This document shows positions 1-8,327 of a stretch of DNA of 32,140 nucleotides, in pieces (within the stretch, counting starts at the first letter, position 1; each line of letters begins with the position of its first letter). The DNA is from Phocaeicola sp. (GTDB taxonomy: Bacteria; Bacteroidota; Bacteroidia; Bacteroidales; Bacteroidaceae). The stretch lies in NCBI GenBank assembly GCA_020026225.1, contig JAHHQU010000029.1, positions 1 through 32,140 on the forward strand, given 5' to 3'. Position numbers and translations under genes: made by a program. The notes below the pieces were generated by a model that did no database searches, was not told where the DNA came from, and saw only the letters and a program-made list of their open reading frames with translations.

Positions 1-75
1 ACTGTGCTTGAACAATATCTCGCAAAAATGGGCTTTTTAAGGGACGACTATTTAGGAGCCTTTATATACAAGTAG
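1..75 (+). CDS. 3' end of an unidentified gene, cut by the window edge
   Basis: Frame 1 is open from the first base and reads 24 codons to a TAG stop. The peptide ends in MGFLRDDYLGAFIYK, which looks like a plausible protein C-terminus, but it is too short to assign to a family. It would converge on the permease gene of the opposite strand and overlap its 3' end by 28 bp. No terminator is visible between the two. It may be a chance frame; sequence to the left of the window would settle this. Confidence 0.35.
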   Translation, partial: TVLEQYLAKMGFLRDDYLGAFIYK

Positions 76-1157
76 ATTCCAATGAATATATATAATATAT
101 TAGGAATCCATACTGCGAGATTAGGGTGCATGTTACCATTGATGGCAAAAGTAGACGATATGGTTTGGAATAGAATGTAAGAGAAGCTAAGTCCCAAGCC
201 TATACCTAAATGAAGACCCATACCTCCTTTTGTCTTCTTGGATGACAATGAAACACCTATAACCGTCAGAATGAAAGCAGCAAAGGTGGTTGCTATTCGT
301 TTGTAGTATTCCACTTCAAACTCTTTGATGTTGGCAAAGCCGCGCTGCTTTTGTTTGGCGATATAATCGCGCAGCTCGGAGCTGGTTAGCGTTTCATGCT
401 GTTTTCTGGTAATCAGGAAGTCTTGAGGTTCCATATTGATAATGGTATCCATTTCAGTTCCTTTTCGGATATACTCACGCATTCCCTTCATTTCGCGAAT
501 CATATAGTCCTTGATAGTCCATTTATGGACATTGGCCGTATCGTAGGTAATGCGGCGTGCAGTCATGTGAGCCACCAATTTATGATCCACAAACTTGTCC
601 AAAGAAAATCGATATCCCGTTTTGTTATAGTCCTCATAGCGCTCCATATAAGCTACTACACCAGTATCTACAACTAATTGGACATTTCTGGCATAACTGA
701 CTTTCTTCTTGTTTTTGTATACTTGCTCAAATTTCAAGCGTGTAACACTTCCTTTCGGAATGACCTCCGCACTGAGGATATATGTTGCAATGGCGATGAC
801 TCCAGCCGAAATCATATAAGGCACCATCATACGCTTAAAACTCATTCCTGTAGAAAACATGGCAATGATTTCCGAATTTTCTGCCAGCTTTGAGGTAAAG
901 AAGATGACTGCAATAAAGACAAACAGCGGACTGAACAGATTCGTATAATATGGAATGAAGTTCAGGTAATAATCGAACATGATTGCTTTAATCGGTGCTC
1001 GGTTATTGATGAAGTCGTCAATATTTTCATTAATGTCAAAAACTACTGCAATGGAGATAATCAGTGCAATGGCAAAGAAATAAGTTCCCAAGAACTTTCC
1101 GATAATGTATCGGTCTATTCTTTTCAACCATTTCTTCTTGAACAAGTTTTCTTTCAT
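48..1157 (-). CDS. LptF/LptG (YjgP/YjgQ) family permease
   Basis: This 369-residue integral membrane protein is probably one of the two permease subunits of the LPS-transport ABC complex, which extracts LPS from the inner membrane and passes it to the periplasmic bridge. The layout is the family's: three membrane helices near the N-terminus (about residues 21-41, 66-88, 110-131), a soluble periplasmic domain of about 150 residues, and three helices near the C-terminus (about 290-306, 317-340, 348-366). The N-terminus is Lys-rich. Bacteroidota usually carry both LptF and LptG, and I cannot tell which this is. It lies 104 bp downstream of tgt on the same strand, with a hairpin in the gap, so it may be co-transcribed with lon and tgt. 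Confidence 0.88.
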   Translation of the reverse strand: MKENLFKKKWLKRIDRYIIGKFLGTYFFAIALIISIAVVFDINENIDDFINNRAPIKAIMFDYYLNFIPYYTNLFSPLFVFIAVIFFTSKLAENSEIIAMFSTGMSFKRMMVPYMISAGVIAIATYILSAEVIPKGSVTRLKFEQVYKNKKKVSYARNVQLVVDTGVVAYMERYEDYNKTGYRFSLDKFVDHKLVAHMTARRITYDTANVHKWTIKDYMIREMKGMREYIRKGTEMDTIINMEPQDFLITRKQHETLTSSELRDYIAKQKQRGFANIKEFEVEYYKRIATTFAAFILTVIGVSLSSKKTKGGMGLHLGIGLGLSFSYILFQTISSTFAINGNMHPNLAVWIPNILYIFIGIYLYIKAPK

Positions 1158-1176
1158 TTGAAAGTGATTCGTAAAT

Positions 1177-1200
1177 GGAACCGCCGATTAAAGCGGTTCC
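1177..1200 (-). other. Perfect 8-bp hairpin between tgt and the permease
   Basis: GGAACCGC pairs with GCGGTTCC around an 8-nt loop. Read in the direction of the minus-strand genes it is followed only by ATTT, so it is a poor intrinsic terminator. It could be an attenuator or an mRNA processing or stability element that adjusts the permease level relative to tgt. The pairing is seen; the role is inferred. Confidence 0.5.
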
Positions 1201-1261
1201 TAGTTAATATTCTGATTGCTTTCGGTTTTATCTTGCCGCAAATAGTGTTCTGCACGATAGC

Positions 1262-2395
1262 TTACAGTCTGGTGGAAACACGTTTCACCATGGCTGGCTT
1301 CCATGTGGAGAAGTCGCCTGCAATGATGTGTTTGCGTGCTTCTTTCACCAACCACAAGTAGAAGGCCAAGTTATGAATAGATGCAATCTGCATAGCTAAT
1401 AATTCTTGGGCATGGAACAGGTGGCGTAAATAAGCACGGCTATACATGGTATCTACGTAGGATGCACCGTCTGCTTCAATCGGCGAATAGTCATTCTCCC
1501 ATTTCTTGTTGCGCATGTTCATGATACCGTCTTTTGTGAAGAGCATACCGTTACGTCCATTGCGGGTAGGCATGACACAGTCGAACATATCCACACCGCG
1601 TTCAATGCCTTCCAGAATGTTCACAGGAGTACCTACTCCCATCAGATAACGAGGCTTGTCAGTCGGTAGGATTTCGTTCACTACTTCAATCATTTCATAC
1701 ATCTTTTCTGTAGGTTCGCCCACAGCCAAACCGCCGATGGCATTTCCTTCAGCTCCTTTTGATGCGATGTATTCTGCAGAACGACGTCGTAAGTCGGGGT
1801 ATACACATCCCTGTACGATAGGGAAGAGTGCCTGATGATAACCGTATTTCGGTTCTGTTTCATTGAATCGCGTGAAGCATCGATCCAGCCATCGGTGAGT
1901 GAGTTCCATTGATTTTTTCGCATATTCATAGTCGGATGTACCAGGAGCACATTCGTCGAATGCCATCATGATATCCGCACCGATGGTACGTTCTATATCC
2001 ATGACACGTTCTGGAGTGAACAAGTGCTTGGAACCGTCAATGTGTGAACGGAATTCTACTCCTTCTTCACGCATCTTGCGAATCCCCGACAAAGAAAATA
2101 CTTGGAAGCCACCGCTGTCTGTCAGCATTGGGCGGTCGAAACCGTTGAACTTATGAAGTCCGCCGGCTCCTTCAATGATATCCAATCCTGGACGCAGATA
2201 CAAATGGTAGGTATTACCTAAAATGATTTGTGCCTGAATATCTTCCTTCAGTTCGCGCAAGTGTACACCCTTTACTGAGCCGACTGTCCCAACCGGCATG
2301 AAGATAGGGGTTTCAATCTGACCATGATCGGTGGTTATCAACCCCGCACGAGCATTGGAACGGTCATCTGTATGAAGTAGTTCGAACTTTAACAT
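1262..2395 (-). CDS. tgt: Queuine/preQ1 tRNA-guanine transglycosylase lacking the zinc cysteines
   Basis: Tgt exchanges guanine-34 of tRNAs with GUN anticodons for the queuosine precursor preQ1. The 377-residue length is typical of bacterial Tgt. The substrate-site DSGGFQ motif is at about 93-98, with D93 as the expected general acid/base. FDCVMPTR at 271-278 supplies the predicted nucleophile D272. The bacterial enzyme normally has a CxCxxC plus His zinc site before the C-terminus. Here the three cysteine positions read G310, S312 and D315, while the histidine (H341) is kept at the usual 26-residue distance. The surrounding YSRAYLRHL and IHNLAFY are conserved, so this is substitution and not truncation. 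The start overlaps the end of lon by 7 bp, implying one transcript. Confidence 0.96.
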   Translation of the reverse strand: MLKFELLHTDDRSNARAGLITTDHGQIETPIFMPVGTVGSVKGVHLRELKEDIQAQIILGNTYHLYLRPGLDIIEGAGGLHKFNGFDRPMLTDSGGFQVFSLSGIRKMREEGVEFRSHIDGSKHLFTPERVMDIERTIGADIMMAFDECAPGTSDYEYAKKSMELTHRWLDRCFTRFNETEPKYGYHQALFPIVQGCVYPDLRRRSAEYIASKGAEGNAIGGLAVGEPTEKMYEMIEVVNEILPTDKPRYLMGVGTPVNILEGIERGVDMFDCVMPTRNGRNGMLFTKDGIMNMRNKKWENDYSPIEADGASYVDTMYSRAYLRHLFHAQELLAMQIASIHNLAFYLWLVKEARKHIIAGDFSTWKPAMVKRVSTRL

Positions 2396-4872
2396 GATTC
2401 TTTCGTGTTATTGTTTTCTTTCGGTATGGTAAAATCAATAGGGTGAGCTACCTTTTCTTCGGTAAGAGCCAGTTTCAAGACTTCTTGAATGTCTTTTACG
2501 TAATGGAAAGATACTCCTTTTAAATAGAGTGCTGGAATTTCGTCGATATCCTTCTTGTTTTCTTCGCAAAGGATAATCTCTTTGATACCGGCACGTTTAG
2601 CTGCAAGAATCTTTTCACGGATACCTCCTACAGGCAAAACCTTTCCTCGTAGTGTAATCTCACCGGTCATAGCTAAGTTGGCTTTCACCTTACGTTGGGT
2701 AAGGGCTGAGGCCAAAGAAGTAACCATGGTTATTCCGGCAGAAGGACCGTCTTTAGGAATGGCACCTTCTGGAACGTGAATATGAATATTCCAGTTCTCA
2801 AAGATATCTTCGGGCAGGTCTAACAGGTGGCTATGAGCTTTCAAGTACTCGAGAGCCAGCATAGCTGATTCTTTCATGACATCCCCCAAGTTACCTGTCA
2901 GGGTAAGGCGTGAACCTTTTCCCTTGCTTAGACTGGTTTCTACGAATAAGATTTCTCCGCCTACGGCAGTCCATGCCAAGCCTGTTACGACTCCGGCATA
3001 TTCATTGCCTTGGTATTTGTCGCGGGAATATTCTGGAACACCCAAATAAGTCGGGATGTCTGTCGGCTTCAATTCATGCAATCCCTCAAATTTGTCGCTG
3101 GCAATTTCCAATGCTATTTTACGCATTACCTTGCTGATCTTCTTTTCCAGCTCACGTACACCGCTTTCACGGGTATAGTTTTCGATAATGTATTCAATAG
3201 CCGGTTTAGAGAATTTCAGATGCTCTTTAGTCAGTCCATTGGCTTCCATTTCTTTAGGAATCAAATGGCGGCGAGCTATCTCTATTTTCTCTTCAGTAAT
3301 GTATCCGCTCACTTCAATCAGTTCCATACGGTCCAATAACGGAGTAGGGATTGTTCCAAGATTGTTTGCAGTAGCGATAAACATAACCTTCGACAAATCG
3401 TAATCGATGTCAATGTAGTTATCGTGGAACGTATTGTTTTGTTCTGGATCCAAAACTTCAAGCATTGCTGAACTAGGATCTCCACGCTGGTCACTTCCGA
3501 GTTTGTCAATTTCATCCAGAATAATGACCGGATTCGAAGATTTGGCTTTGATCAAGCTCTTGATGATACGTCCTGGCATAGCACCGATATAGGTCTTGCG
3601 GTGACCGCGGATTTCAGCTTCATCGTGAACACCACCCAATGACATACGGATATACTTGCGTTTTAATGCCGATGCGATAGAGCGGCCTAACGATGTCTTA
3701 CCCACTCCCGGAGGGCCATAAAGACAGATGATTGGAGCTTTGAAGTCTCCTTTCAGCTTCAGAACGGCCAAATGTTCCAAGATTCTCTCTTTCACCTTTT
3801 CCAAACCATAATGGTCTTTGTTCAATACCTTTTCTGCATTTGGAATGTTGATAGAGTCTTCAGTATATTCTTCCCAAGGAAGAGCTAACAGGGTTTGCAG
3901 GTAACTTAACTGTACGTTATAATCGGGAGATTGTGGATTGATTCGTTCCAGTTTTGAAACTTCACGTTCGAACAACTCGGCAACCTCTTGCTTCCATTTT
4001 TTGTCTTGCGCTTTTCTTCGAAGTTCTTCCACTTCTTCATCCAAGCCATTACCCAGCTCATCCTGAATATTTTTTATTTGTTGCTGGAGGAAGTATTCTT
4101 TCTGCTGGCGGTCTAACTCTTCGCGCGTACGCAATTGAATGTTATTTTTCAAAATCGCTAATTGCAATTCCTTATTGAGGACTTGAATCAAGCGATAGAT
4201 ACGATCCTTCAAGATGTTGATATCTAGCAAATCGAATTTTGTTTCCAAATCCAAAGGGAAATTGGTGCAGATGAAGTTTATCAGAGCTTCTTCTTTATCT
4301 AAGTTCTTGATTGCAAAAGCAATGTCTGGACTTAATCTGTCAGAAGCGTCGATGAGCTTGTAGCTTAAATCTCGGCAAGTATCAATTAACGCCTTTGATT
4401 CATCTGATTCCTCGATTTCTTTTTCTTCCTCTATGACAGAAACAGTACCCTTCAGGTATGGACGGGAAGATGTCACTGATTCCAAGTGTACCTTTGGTCC
4501 ATTGGCTTGAAGGATTACGGTAGTATTTCCTCCTGGCATTTCGAAAATTCGGAGTACTTTTCCTATTACGCCGGTAGGGTACAGATCTTTGAATCCAGGG
4601 TTCTCCACTTCGCTTACCTTTTGAGTAGCGATAACGATGGAAGCTTTGTCTTTCAATGCTGCATTGACCAGCTTAAGTGTTGTTTTTCGACCCACTGTAA
4701 CAGGCATGACGACTGTAGGAAATATAGCTAGGTTGCGGAGTGTCATGATAGGCAGCTCCTTGTCGATTTCATCAGGTGACACTTCAATCGGACTAGCGTC
4801 TATTTCAGCCAACATGGAAATATCTTCGTTTTCAGTGCTCATGAAATAATTATTGTTTTTAGTTTTTATCAT
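2389..4872 (-). CDS. lon: ATP-dependent Lon protease
   Basis: Cytoplasmic AAA+ serine protease that degrades misfolded and regulatory proteins. From N to C the 827 residues hold a Lon substrate-binding domain (about 40-240), a coiled helical region rich in Gln and Glu, an AAA+ module with Walker A GPPGVGKTS and Walker B VIILDEIDK, and the peptidase domain. The catalytic dyad is S711 in DGPSAGITM and K754 in REKIL; their 43-residue spacing equals that of E. coli S679/K722. Two ATG starts are possible: 4872, used here, and 4842 (MSTENEDIS), which is equally plausible. It is the first gene of the minus-strand lon-tgt run and is divergent from trmN6. An inverted repeat spans its predicted promoter. 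Confidence 0.97.
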   Translation of the reverse strand: MIKTKNNNYFMSTENEDISMLAEIDASPIEVSPDEIDKELPIMTLRNLAIFPTVVMPVTVGRKTTLKLVNAALKDKASIVIATQKVSEVENPGFKDLYPTGVIGKVLRIFEMPGGNTTVILQANGPKVHLESVTSSRPYLKGTVSVIEEEKEIEESDESKALIDTCRDLSYKLIDASDRLSPDIAFAIKNLDKEEALINFICTNFPLDLETKFDLLDINILKDRIYRLIQVLNKELQLAILKNNIQLRTREELDRQQKEYFLQQQIKNIQDELGNGLDEEVEELRRKAQDKKWKQEVAELFEREVSKLERINPQSPDYNVQLSYLQTLLALPWEEYTEDSINIPNAEKVLNKDHYGLEKVKERILEHLAVLKLKGDFKAPIICLYGPPGVGKTSLGRSIASALKRKYIRMSLGGVHDEAEIRGHRKTYIGAMPGRIIKSLIKAKSSNPVIILDEIDKLGSDQRGDPSSAMLEVLDPEQNNTFHDNYIDIDYDLSKVMFIATANNLGTIPTPLLDRMELIEVSGYITEEKIEIARRHLIPKEMEANGLTKEHLKFSKPAIEYIIENYTRESGVRELEKKISKVMRKIALEIASDKFEGLHELKPTDIPTYLGVPEYSRDKYQGNEYAGVVTGLAWTAVGGEILFVETSLSKGKGSRLTLTGNLGDVMKESAMLALEYLKAHSHLLDLPEDIFENWNIHIHVPEGAIPKDGPSAGITMVTSLASALTQRKVKANLAMTGEITLRGKVLPVGGIREKILAAKRAGIKEIILCEENKKDIDEIPALYLKGVSFHYVKDIQEVLKLALTEEKVAHPIDFTIPKENNNTKESC

Positions 4873-4904
4873 ATTGTCTTTTTATAAATAACGGGGTGTA
4901 TCCG

Positions 4905-4937
4905 AAAAGCGGTTACAAAGTTAATCAATCCGCTTTT
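4905..4937. promoter_or_regulatory. Inverted repeat spanning the lon -7 box
   Basis: AAAAGCGG (4905-4912) and CCGCTTTT (4930-4937) form a perfect 8-bp inverted repeat separated by 17 bp. The predicted lon -7 box lies between the arms. It is not a CIRCE element (TTAGCACTC-N9-GAGTGCTAA). It could be an operator for a dimeric regulator or a hairpin in a leader. The symmetry is seen; the function is inferred. Confidence 0.4.
4916..4923 (-). promoter_or_regulatory. Predicted -7 element for lon
   Basis: TAACTTTG on the minus strand fits the Bacteroidota -7 consensus TAnnTTTG. It lies about 45 bp upstream of the 4872 start. No good TTTG -33 box was seen at the usual distance. Confidence 0.5.
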
Positions 4938-5020
4938 AATTAGGAAGAACATTTTTATCAAATCCGTGGAAGGAAAGGAAAAATTATAGCGTGAATCCGC
5001 CTTTTTTATCTATTTTTTTC

Positions 5021-5028
5021 TATTTTTG
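5021..5028 (+). promoter_or_regulatory. Predicted -7 element for trmN6
   Basis: TATTTTTG matches TAnnTTTG and lies 25 bp before the ATG of trmN6, leaving a short leader. The -33 region is T-rich without a clear TTTG. Confidence 0.45.
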
Positions 5029-5053
5029 ACGAAATTTGCAAAAAAAGACGAAG

Positions 5054-5767
5054 ATGTCAAATAGTTATTTTAAATTCAAACAATTTACCGTCAAACAAGA
5101 GAAGTGTGCCATGAAAGTCGGTACGGATGGGGTACTATTGGGTGCATGGGCTGCAGTTCCCTCACAAGGAAAGGTGTTGGATATTGGAACGGGTACAGGA
5201 TTGGTGGCCTTGATGCTGGCTCAACGTTCGGAAGCAAATGTGGTAGGCATTGATATCGACATGGAGGCTTGTGAACAGGCTGCGGATAATGCGAAGCATT
5301 CCCCATGGGCGTCTAGAATAGCAATTCTGCACCAAGATGTGAAGACTCTAGATGAGAGTTATGAAGGTCAGTTTGATTGTATTGTTTCAAATCCTCCGTA
5401 TTTCAAGGAGAATACCAAATGCCCTGGGAAACAACGGAATACGGCAAGACATACAGATGATTTGAATTTCGCTGAGTTGCTGCGAGCGGTCGCTTTATTG
5501 TTAAATGAAGAGGGGAACTTCTCTGTGGTTCTTCCTGCTGATGCGGCAATTGATTTTGTGTCTGAAGCCATAGACAAGCGGCTTTATCTTTGCCGGCAGA
5601 CTTGGATTCACACTAAGCCCGGAGCCGCTCCGAAACGTGTGTTGATGGCTTTTTCAAAGAAACAATCTGCTTCTACGGAAGTCGTTCATCTGACTATCCA
5701 TGAAGCAGATCATTCATTCAGCGAAGCTTATGCAAGCTTAACTAAAGATTTTTATTTGGATCGTTAG
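5054..5767 (+). CDS. trmN6: tRNA1(Val) (adenine-37-N6)-methyltransferase, YfiC/TrmN6 family
   Basis: Predicted SAM-dependent enzyme that methylates A37 of tRNA-Val. It has 237 residues, close to the E. coli protein. The N-terminal FKFKQFTVKQEKCAMKVGTD is characteristic of the family. The SAM-binding glycine loop DIGTGTG is at about 43-49 and the catalytic NPPY motif of amino-group methyltransferases at 113-116. The reading frame can be opened earlier by a TTG at 5036, but the ATG at 5054 aligns with the family N-terminus and lies suitably after the predicted -7 box. The 3' end overlaps the convergent lipid kinase gene by 26 bp. Confidence 0.92.
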   Translation: MSNSYFKFKQFTVKQEKCAMKVGTDGVLLGAWAAVPSQGKVLDIGTGTGLVALMLAQRSEANVVGIDIDMEACEQAADNAKHSPWASRIAILHQDVKTLDESYEGQFDCIVSNPPYFKENTKCPGKQRNTARHTDDLNFAELLRAVALLLNEEGNFSVVLPADAAIDFVSEAIDKRLYLCRQTWIHTKPGAAPKRVLMAFSKKQSASTEVVHLTIHEADHSFSEAYASLTKDFYLDR

Positions 5768-6803
5768 AACGTTTCTTGTTGGTAATGCGTTCTAACATTT
5801 GTTTGTTCAGTTTGACCAATTGCTTCTGCTTTTCTGTAATGACGGAAGTGATGGGTCGCTTCTGAATGAATTCATTGATATAGTGTGCTATATTTAGAGG
5901 CGTATTATTCTCTGCCGGCTTTTCGGGTGCGAGAACATTAAGTCCTTTGGGAATAATTTCTACTTCAAGGTCTTTTCCGCCGAAAGTTGGGTCGCCGTCG
6001 AAATGGAACACACCTTCTTTATTACGGTGAATGATAATCTTTGTGTCACGCATGGTCTTGATGCGGCTGTTCTGGTCGATGGTTCTATTGAACAATTGGA
6101 AAGACAACTGAGGAATATCCAATAAGGTAAACGGTTCCAGAATTGTGATGTCCATTTTCCCGTCGGTCAGCGATGCTTGTGGAGCAATGTACGCATTGTT
6201 ACCATATTGAGAAGCGTTTGCACAGGCAATCAGAAAAGCTTTGTATTTGATACTTCCATTGGAATTTTCAATCTCGTAGGTTTCTGGCTTGTAGCGCAAT
6301 CCTTCTTGCAGCGTGTTCTCTAGATAGGAAAGAAGTCCTCTTTTCCCTGAGTCTGCAAATTTTAAACTGACAAAAGCATCGAAGCCTACACCGCAGGTAC
6401 AAAAGAAGGGGTGGCCTGCTATGATACCATAGTCAATACGTTTTATATGGGCCTCATTAATAACCTGTATTGCCTTGTGGGTATCCATTGGAATGTGGAG
6501 ATGGCGGGCAAGCCCATTTCCTGAGCCGCAAGGAATGATTCCCATCGTCGTTTGCGTGTTGATTAATGCACGTCCTATTTCGTTGATTGTTCCATCGCCG
6601 CCGATAGCTACTACGAAATCAATGTTTTTTCTGCTTGCTTCTGTCGCTATCTCAAAGGCGTGGCCTGCATATTGCGTTTTGCATATAGTCGGTTCAAAAA
6701 TATCTCTATTTATTTCTCTATTTATTAAGCTCAGAATCGCTTGCTTGTCTTGAGTGCCCGAAATGGGGTTTACAATAAACAGTATTTGCTTTTTTAGGCT
6801 CAT
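5742..6803 (-). CDS. Lipid kinase of the diacylglycerol/sphingosine kinase family (YegS-like)
   Basis: Predicted ATP-dependent kinase of a lipid hydroxyl group. The DAGK catalytic fold shows in NPISG (12-16), the nucleotide-binding GGDGTINE (68-75) and GSGNGLARHL (93-102). The C-terminal half carries FHFDGDP, typical of YegS/DgkB-like proteins. The frame extends 20 codons upstream, but MSLKKQILFIVNPISG at 6803 matches the family start and follows a -7 box. The protein has 353 residues, with a basic C-terminal tail of about 40 residues. The gene is divergent from spt, so a sphingoid base or ceramide is a possible substrate besides diacylglycerol. Substrate is inferred from position only. Confidence 0.88.
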   Translation of the reverse strand: MSLKKQILFIVNPISGTQDKQAILSLINREINRDIFEPTICKTQYAGHAFEIATEASRKNIDFVVAIGGDGTINEIGRALINTQTTMGIIPCGSGNGLARHLHIPMDTHKAIQVINEAHIKRIDYGIIAGHPFFCTCGVGFDAFVSLKFADSGKRGLLSYLENTLQEGLRYKPETYEIENSNGSIKYKAFLIACANASQYGNNAYIAPQASLTDGKMDITILEPFTLLDIPQLSFQLFNRTIDQNSRIKTMRDTKIIIHRNKEGVFHFDGDPTFGGKDLEVEIIPKGLNVLAPEKPAENNTPLNIAHYINEFIQKRPITSVITEKQKQLVKLNKQMLERITNKKRSNDPNKNL

Positions 6804-6829
6804 TTTTTTATTGAGTTGATAAAACGGAA

Positions 6830-6837
6830 CAAAAATA
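6830..6837 (-). promoter_or_regulatory. Predicted -7 element for the lipid kinase
   Basis: TATTTTTG on the minus strand matches TAnnTTTG and ends about 26 bp before the ATG at 6803. This supports the shorter start, because the longer reading frame would begin upstream of the promoter. Confidence 0.45.
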
Positions 6838-6931
6838 GCATTTTTTTGTTCTGTATAGTACATAACTTTAAATAAAGTGCCAATGTATTCGTTTTTTAAG
6901 GTTTAAAATACGTAGTCATTATTTTTTTTAT

Positions 6932-6939
6932 TACCTTTG
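6932..6939 (+). promoter_or_regulatory. Predicted -7 element for spt
   Basis: TACCTTTG matches TAnnTTTG. It leaves an untranslated leader of about 80 nt before spt. It sits about 100 bp from the opposing kinase -7 box, so the two lipid genes are transcribed back to back. Confidence 0.55.
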
Positions 6940-7028
6940 CACGATTTTTAAAAGCAATAAATTGCGATTCAAAATATTAGTCACACTTTAATACAGAGAT
7001 ACATAAAACTATCTCAGAAGTATAGAAT

Positions 7029-8216
7029 ATGGGATTATTACAAGACAAATTAAGTAAATTCAGATTGCCTCAGATGTATATGGAAAGAGGCGTTTATCCT
7101 TATTTCCGCGAAATTGACAGCGCGCAGGACACGGAGGTGTTGATGGATGGAAAAAAGGTTTTGATGTTCGGTTCAAACTCTTATTTAGGTTTGACATACG
7201 ATCAGAGAATCATTGATGCAGCAATTGCCGCAACTCGTAAGTATGGTACTGGATGTGCCGGCTCTCGATTCTTGAACGGTACACTCGACCTTCATGTTCA
7301 GTTAGAGCATGAATTGGCTGAATTCGTAGGAAAAGAGGATGCGTTGGTGTATTCAACAGGTTTCCAGGTGAACGAGGGCGTCGTTTCTTGCCTTACCGAT
7401 CGAAATGATTATATTATCTGTGATGACCGCGACCACGCGTCAATCGTTGATGGCCGTCGCTTGTCTTTCTCTACACAGGTAAAGTATAAACATAATGATA
7501 TGGCTGCTCTTGAAAAGGAGTTGGCTAAATGTAGACCAGAGTCTGTAAAATTGGTAGTTGTTGATGGTGTCTTCTCTATGGAAGGTGACGTAGCAAATCT
7601 GCCGGAAATAGTACGCCTGTGCGAAAAGTACAACGGTAGCATCATGGTGGATGAGGCTCATGGCTTGGGCGTATTCGGACGTAACGGTAGAGGTGTTTGT
7701 AATCATTTTGGCTTGACAGACAAAGTGGACGTAATCATGGGTACATTCTCTAAGTCTTTTGCTTCAATCGGTGGATTCGTAGCAGCAGATAAAGATACCA
7801 TTAACTGGTTGCGTCACAATTCTCGTTCTTATATTTTCTCTGCAAGTAATACTCCAGCTGCAACAGCTGCTGCTATGGCTGCATTGAATATCATGAAGAC
7901 AGAACCAGAACGTATCGAAAAATTGTGGGAAATCACTAATTATTCATTGAAGTGCTTCCGTGAAGCTGGATTCGAAATTGGTGATACAGAAAGTCCGATC
8001 ATTCCTTTGTATGTTCGTGACCCAGACAAGACTTTCGAGGTAACTAAGTTGGCTTTTGATGAGGGCGTATTTATCAATCCGGTTATTCCTCCAGCTTGTG
8101 CTCCTCAGGATACTTTGGTTCGTTTTGCTTTGATGGCTACTCATACCAAAGAACAAGTTGATTTTGCTATTGATAAATTGGTTCATTGCTTCAAACAGTT
8201 GGATCTTTTGAAATAA
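7029..8216 (+). CDS. spt: Serine palmitoyltransferase
   Basis: PLP-dependent alpha-oxoamine synthase that condenses serine with an acyl-CoA to give 3-ketosphinganine, the committed step of sphingolipid synthesis in Bacteroidales. The 395-residue length matches the known Bacteroides enzyme. Visible features are the glycine-rich YGTGCAGSRFLNGT, H136 in CDDRDHASIVDG (ring-stacking His), D208 in VDEAHGLGVFG, and the PLP lysine K242 in GTFSKSFASIGGF. Related KBL and BioF enzymes share the fold, but the N-terminus (DKLSKFRLPQMYMERGVYPYFREID) is of the Bacteroides Spt type. It is followed by a long hairpin terminator. Confidence 0.93.
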   Translation: MGLLQDKLSKFRLPQMYMERGVYPYFREIDSAQDTEVLMDGKKVLMFGSNSYLGLTYDQRIIDAAIAATRKYGTGCAGSRFLNGTLDLHVQLEHELAEFVGKEDALVYSTGFQVNEGVVSCLTDRNDYIICDDRDHASIVDGRRLSFSTQVKYKHNDMAALEKELAKCRPESVKLVVVDGVFSMEGDVANLPEIVRLCEKYNGSIMVDEAHGLGVFGRNGRGVCNHFGLTDKVDVIMGTFSKSFASIGGFVAADKDTINWLRHNSRSYIFSASNTPAATAAAMAALNIMKTEPERIEKLWEITNYSLKCFREAGFEIGDTESPIIPLYVRDPDKTFEVTKLAFDEGVFINPVIPPACAPQDTLVRFALMATHTKEQVDFAIDKLVHCFKQLDLLK

Positions 8217-8233
8217 TTTTTTCAATATAAAAT

Positions 8234-8295
8234 AAAAAAATCATATCTTTACTTTTAGAAACTTTGTGTTTCAGAAGTAGGATATGATTTTTTTT
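8234..8295. terminator. Long hairpin downstream of spt
   Basis: A 14-bp A/T-flanked stem (AAAAAAATCATATC pairing with GATATGATTTTTTT) encloses a second near-perfect stem (TACTTTTAGAAAC with GTTTCAGAAGTA, one bulge). The + strand ends in eight T residues, which fits an intrinsic terminator for spt. A TATCTTTA sequence at 8244-8251 inside the left arm resembles a -7 box and could start transcription of the next gene. Confidence 0.8.
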
Positions 8296-8327
8296 ATGAC
8301 CTTACTCAAAATCTTATAAATGGATTT

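Noticed and set aside
1273..1286. Palindromic GAAAC/GTTTC near the 3' end of tgt
   Set aside because: It lies within conserved Tgt coding sequence (last codons), has a short stem, and no T tract follows.
5036..5053. Upstream TTG extension of trmN6
   Set aside because: It starts 8 bp after the -7 box, adds no conserved residues, and the ATG at 5054 fits the family.
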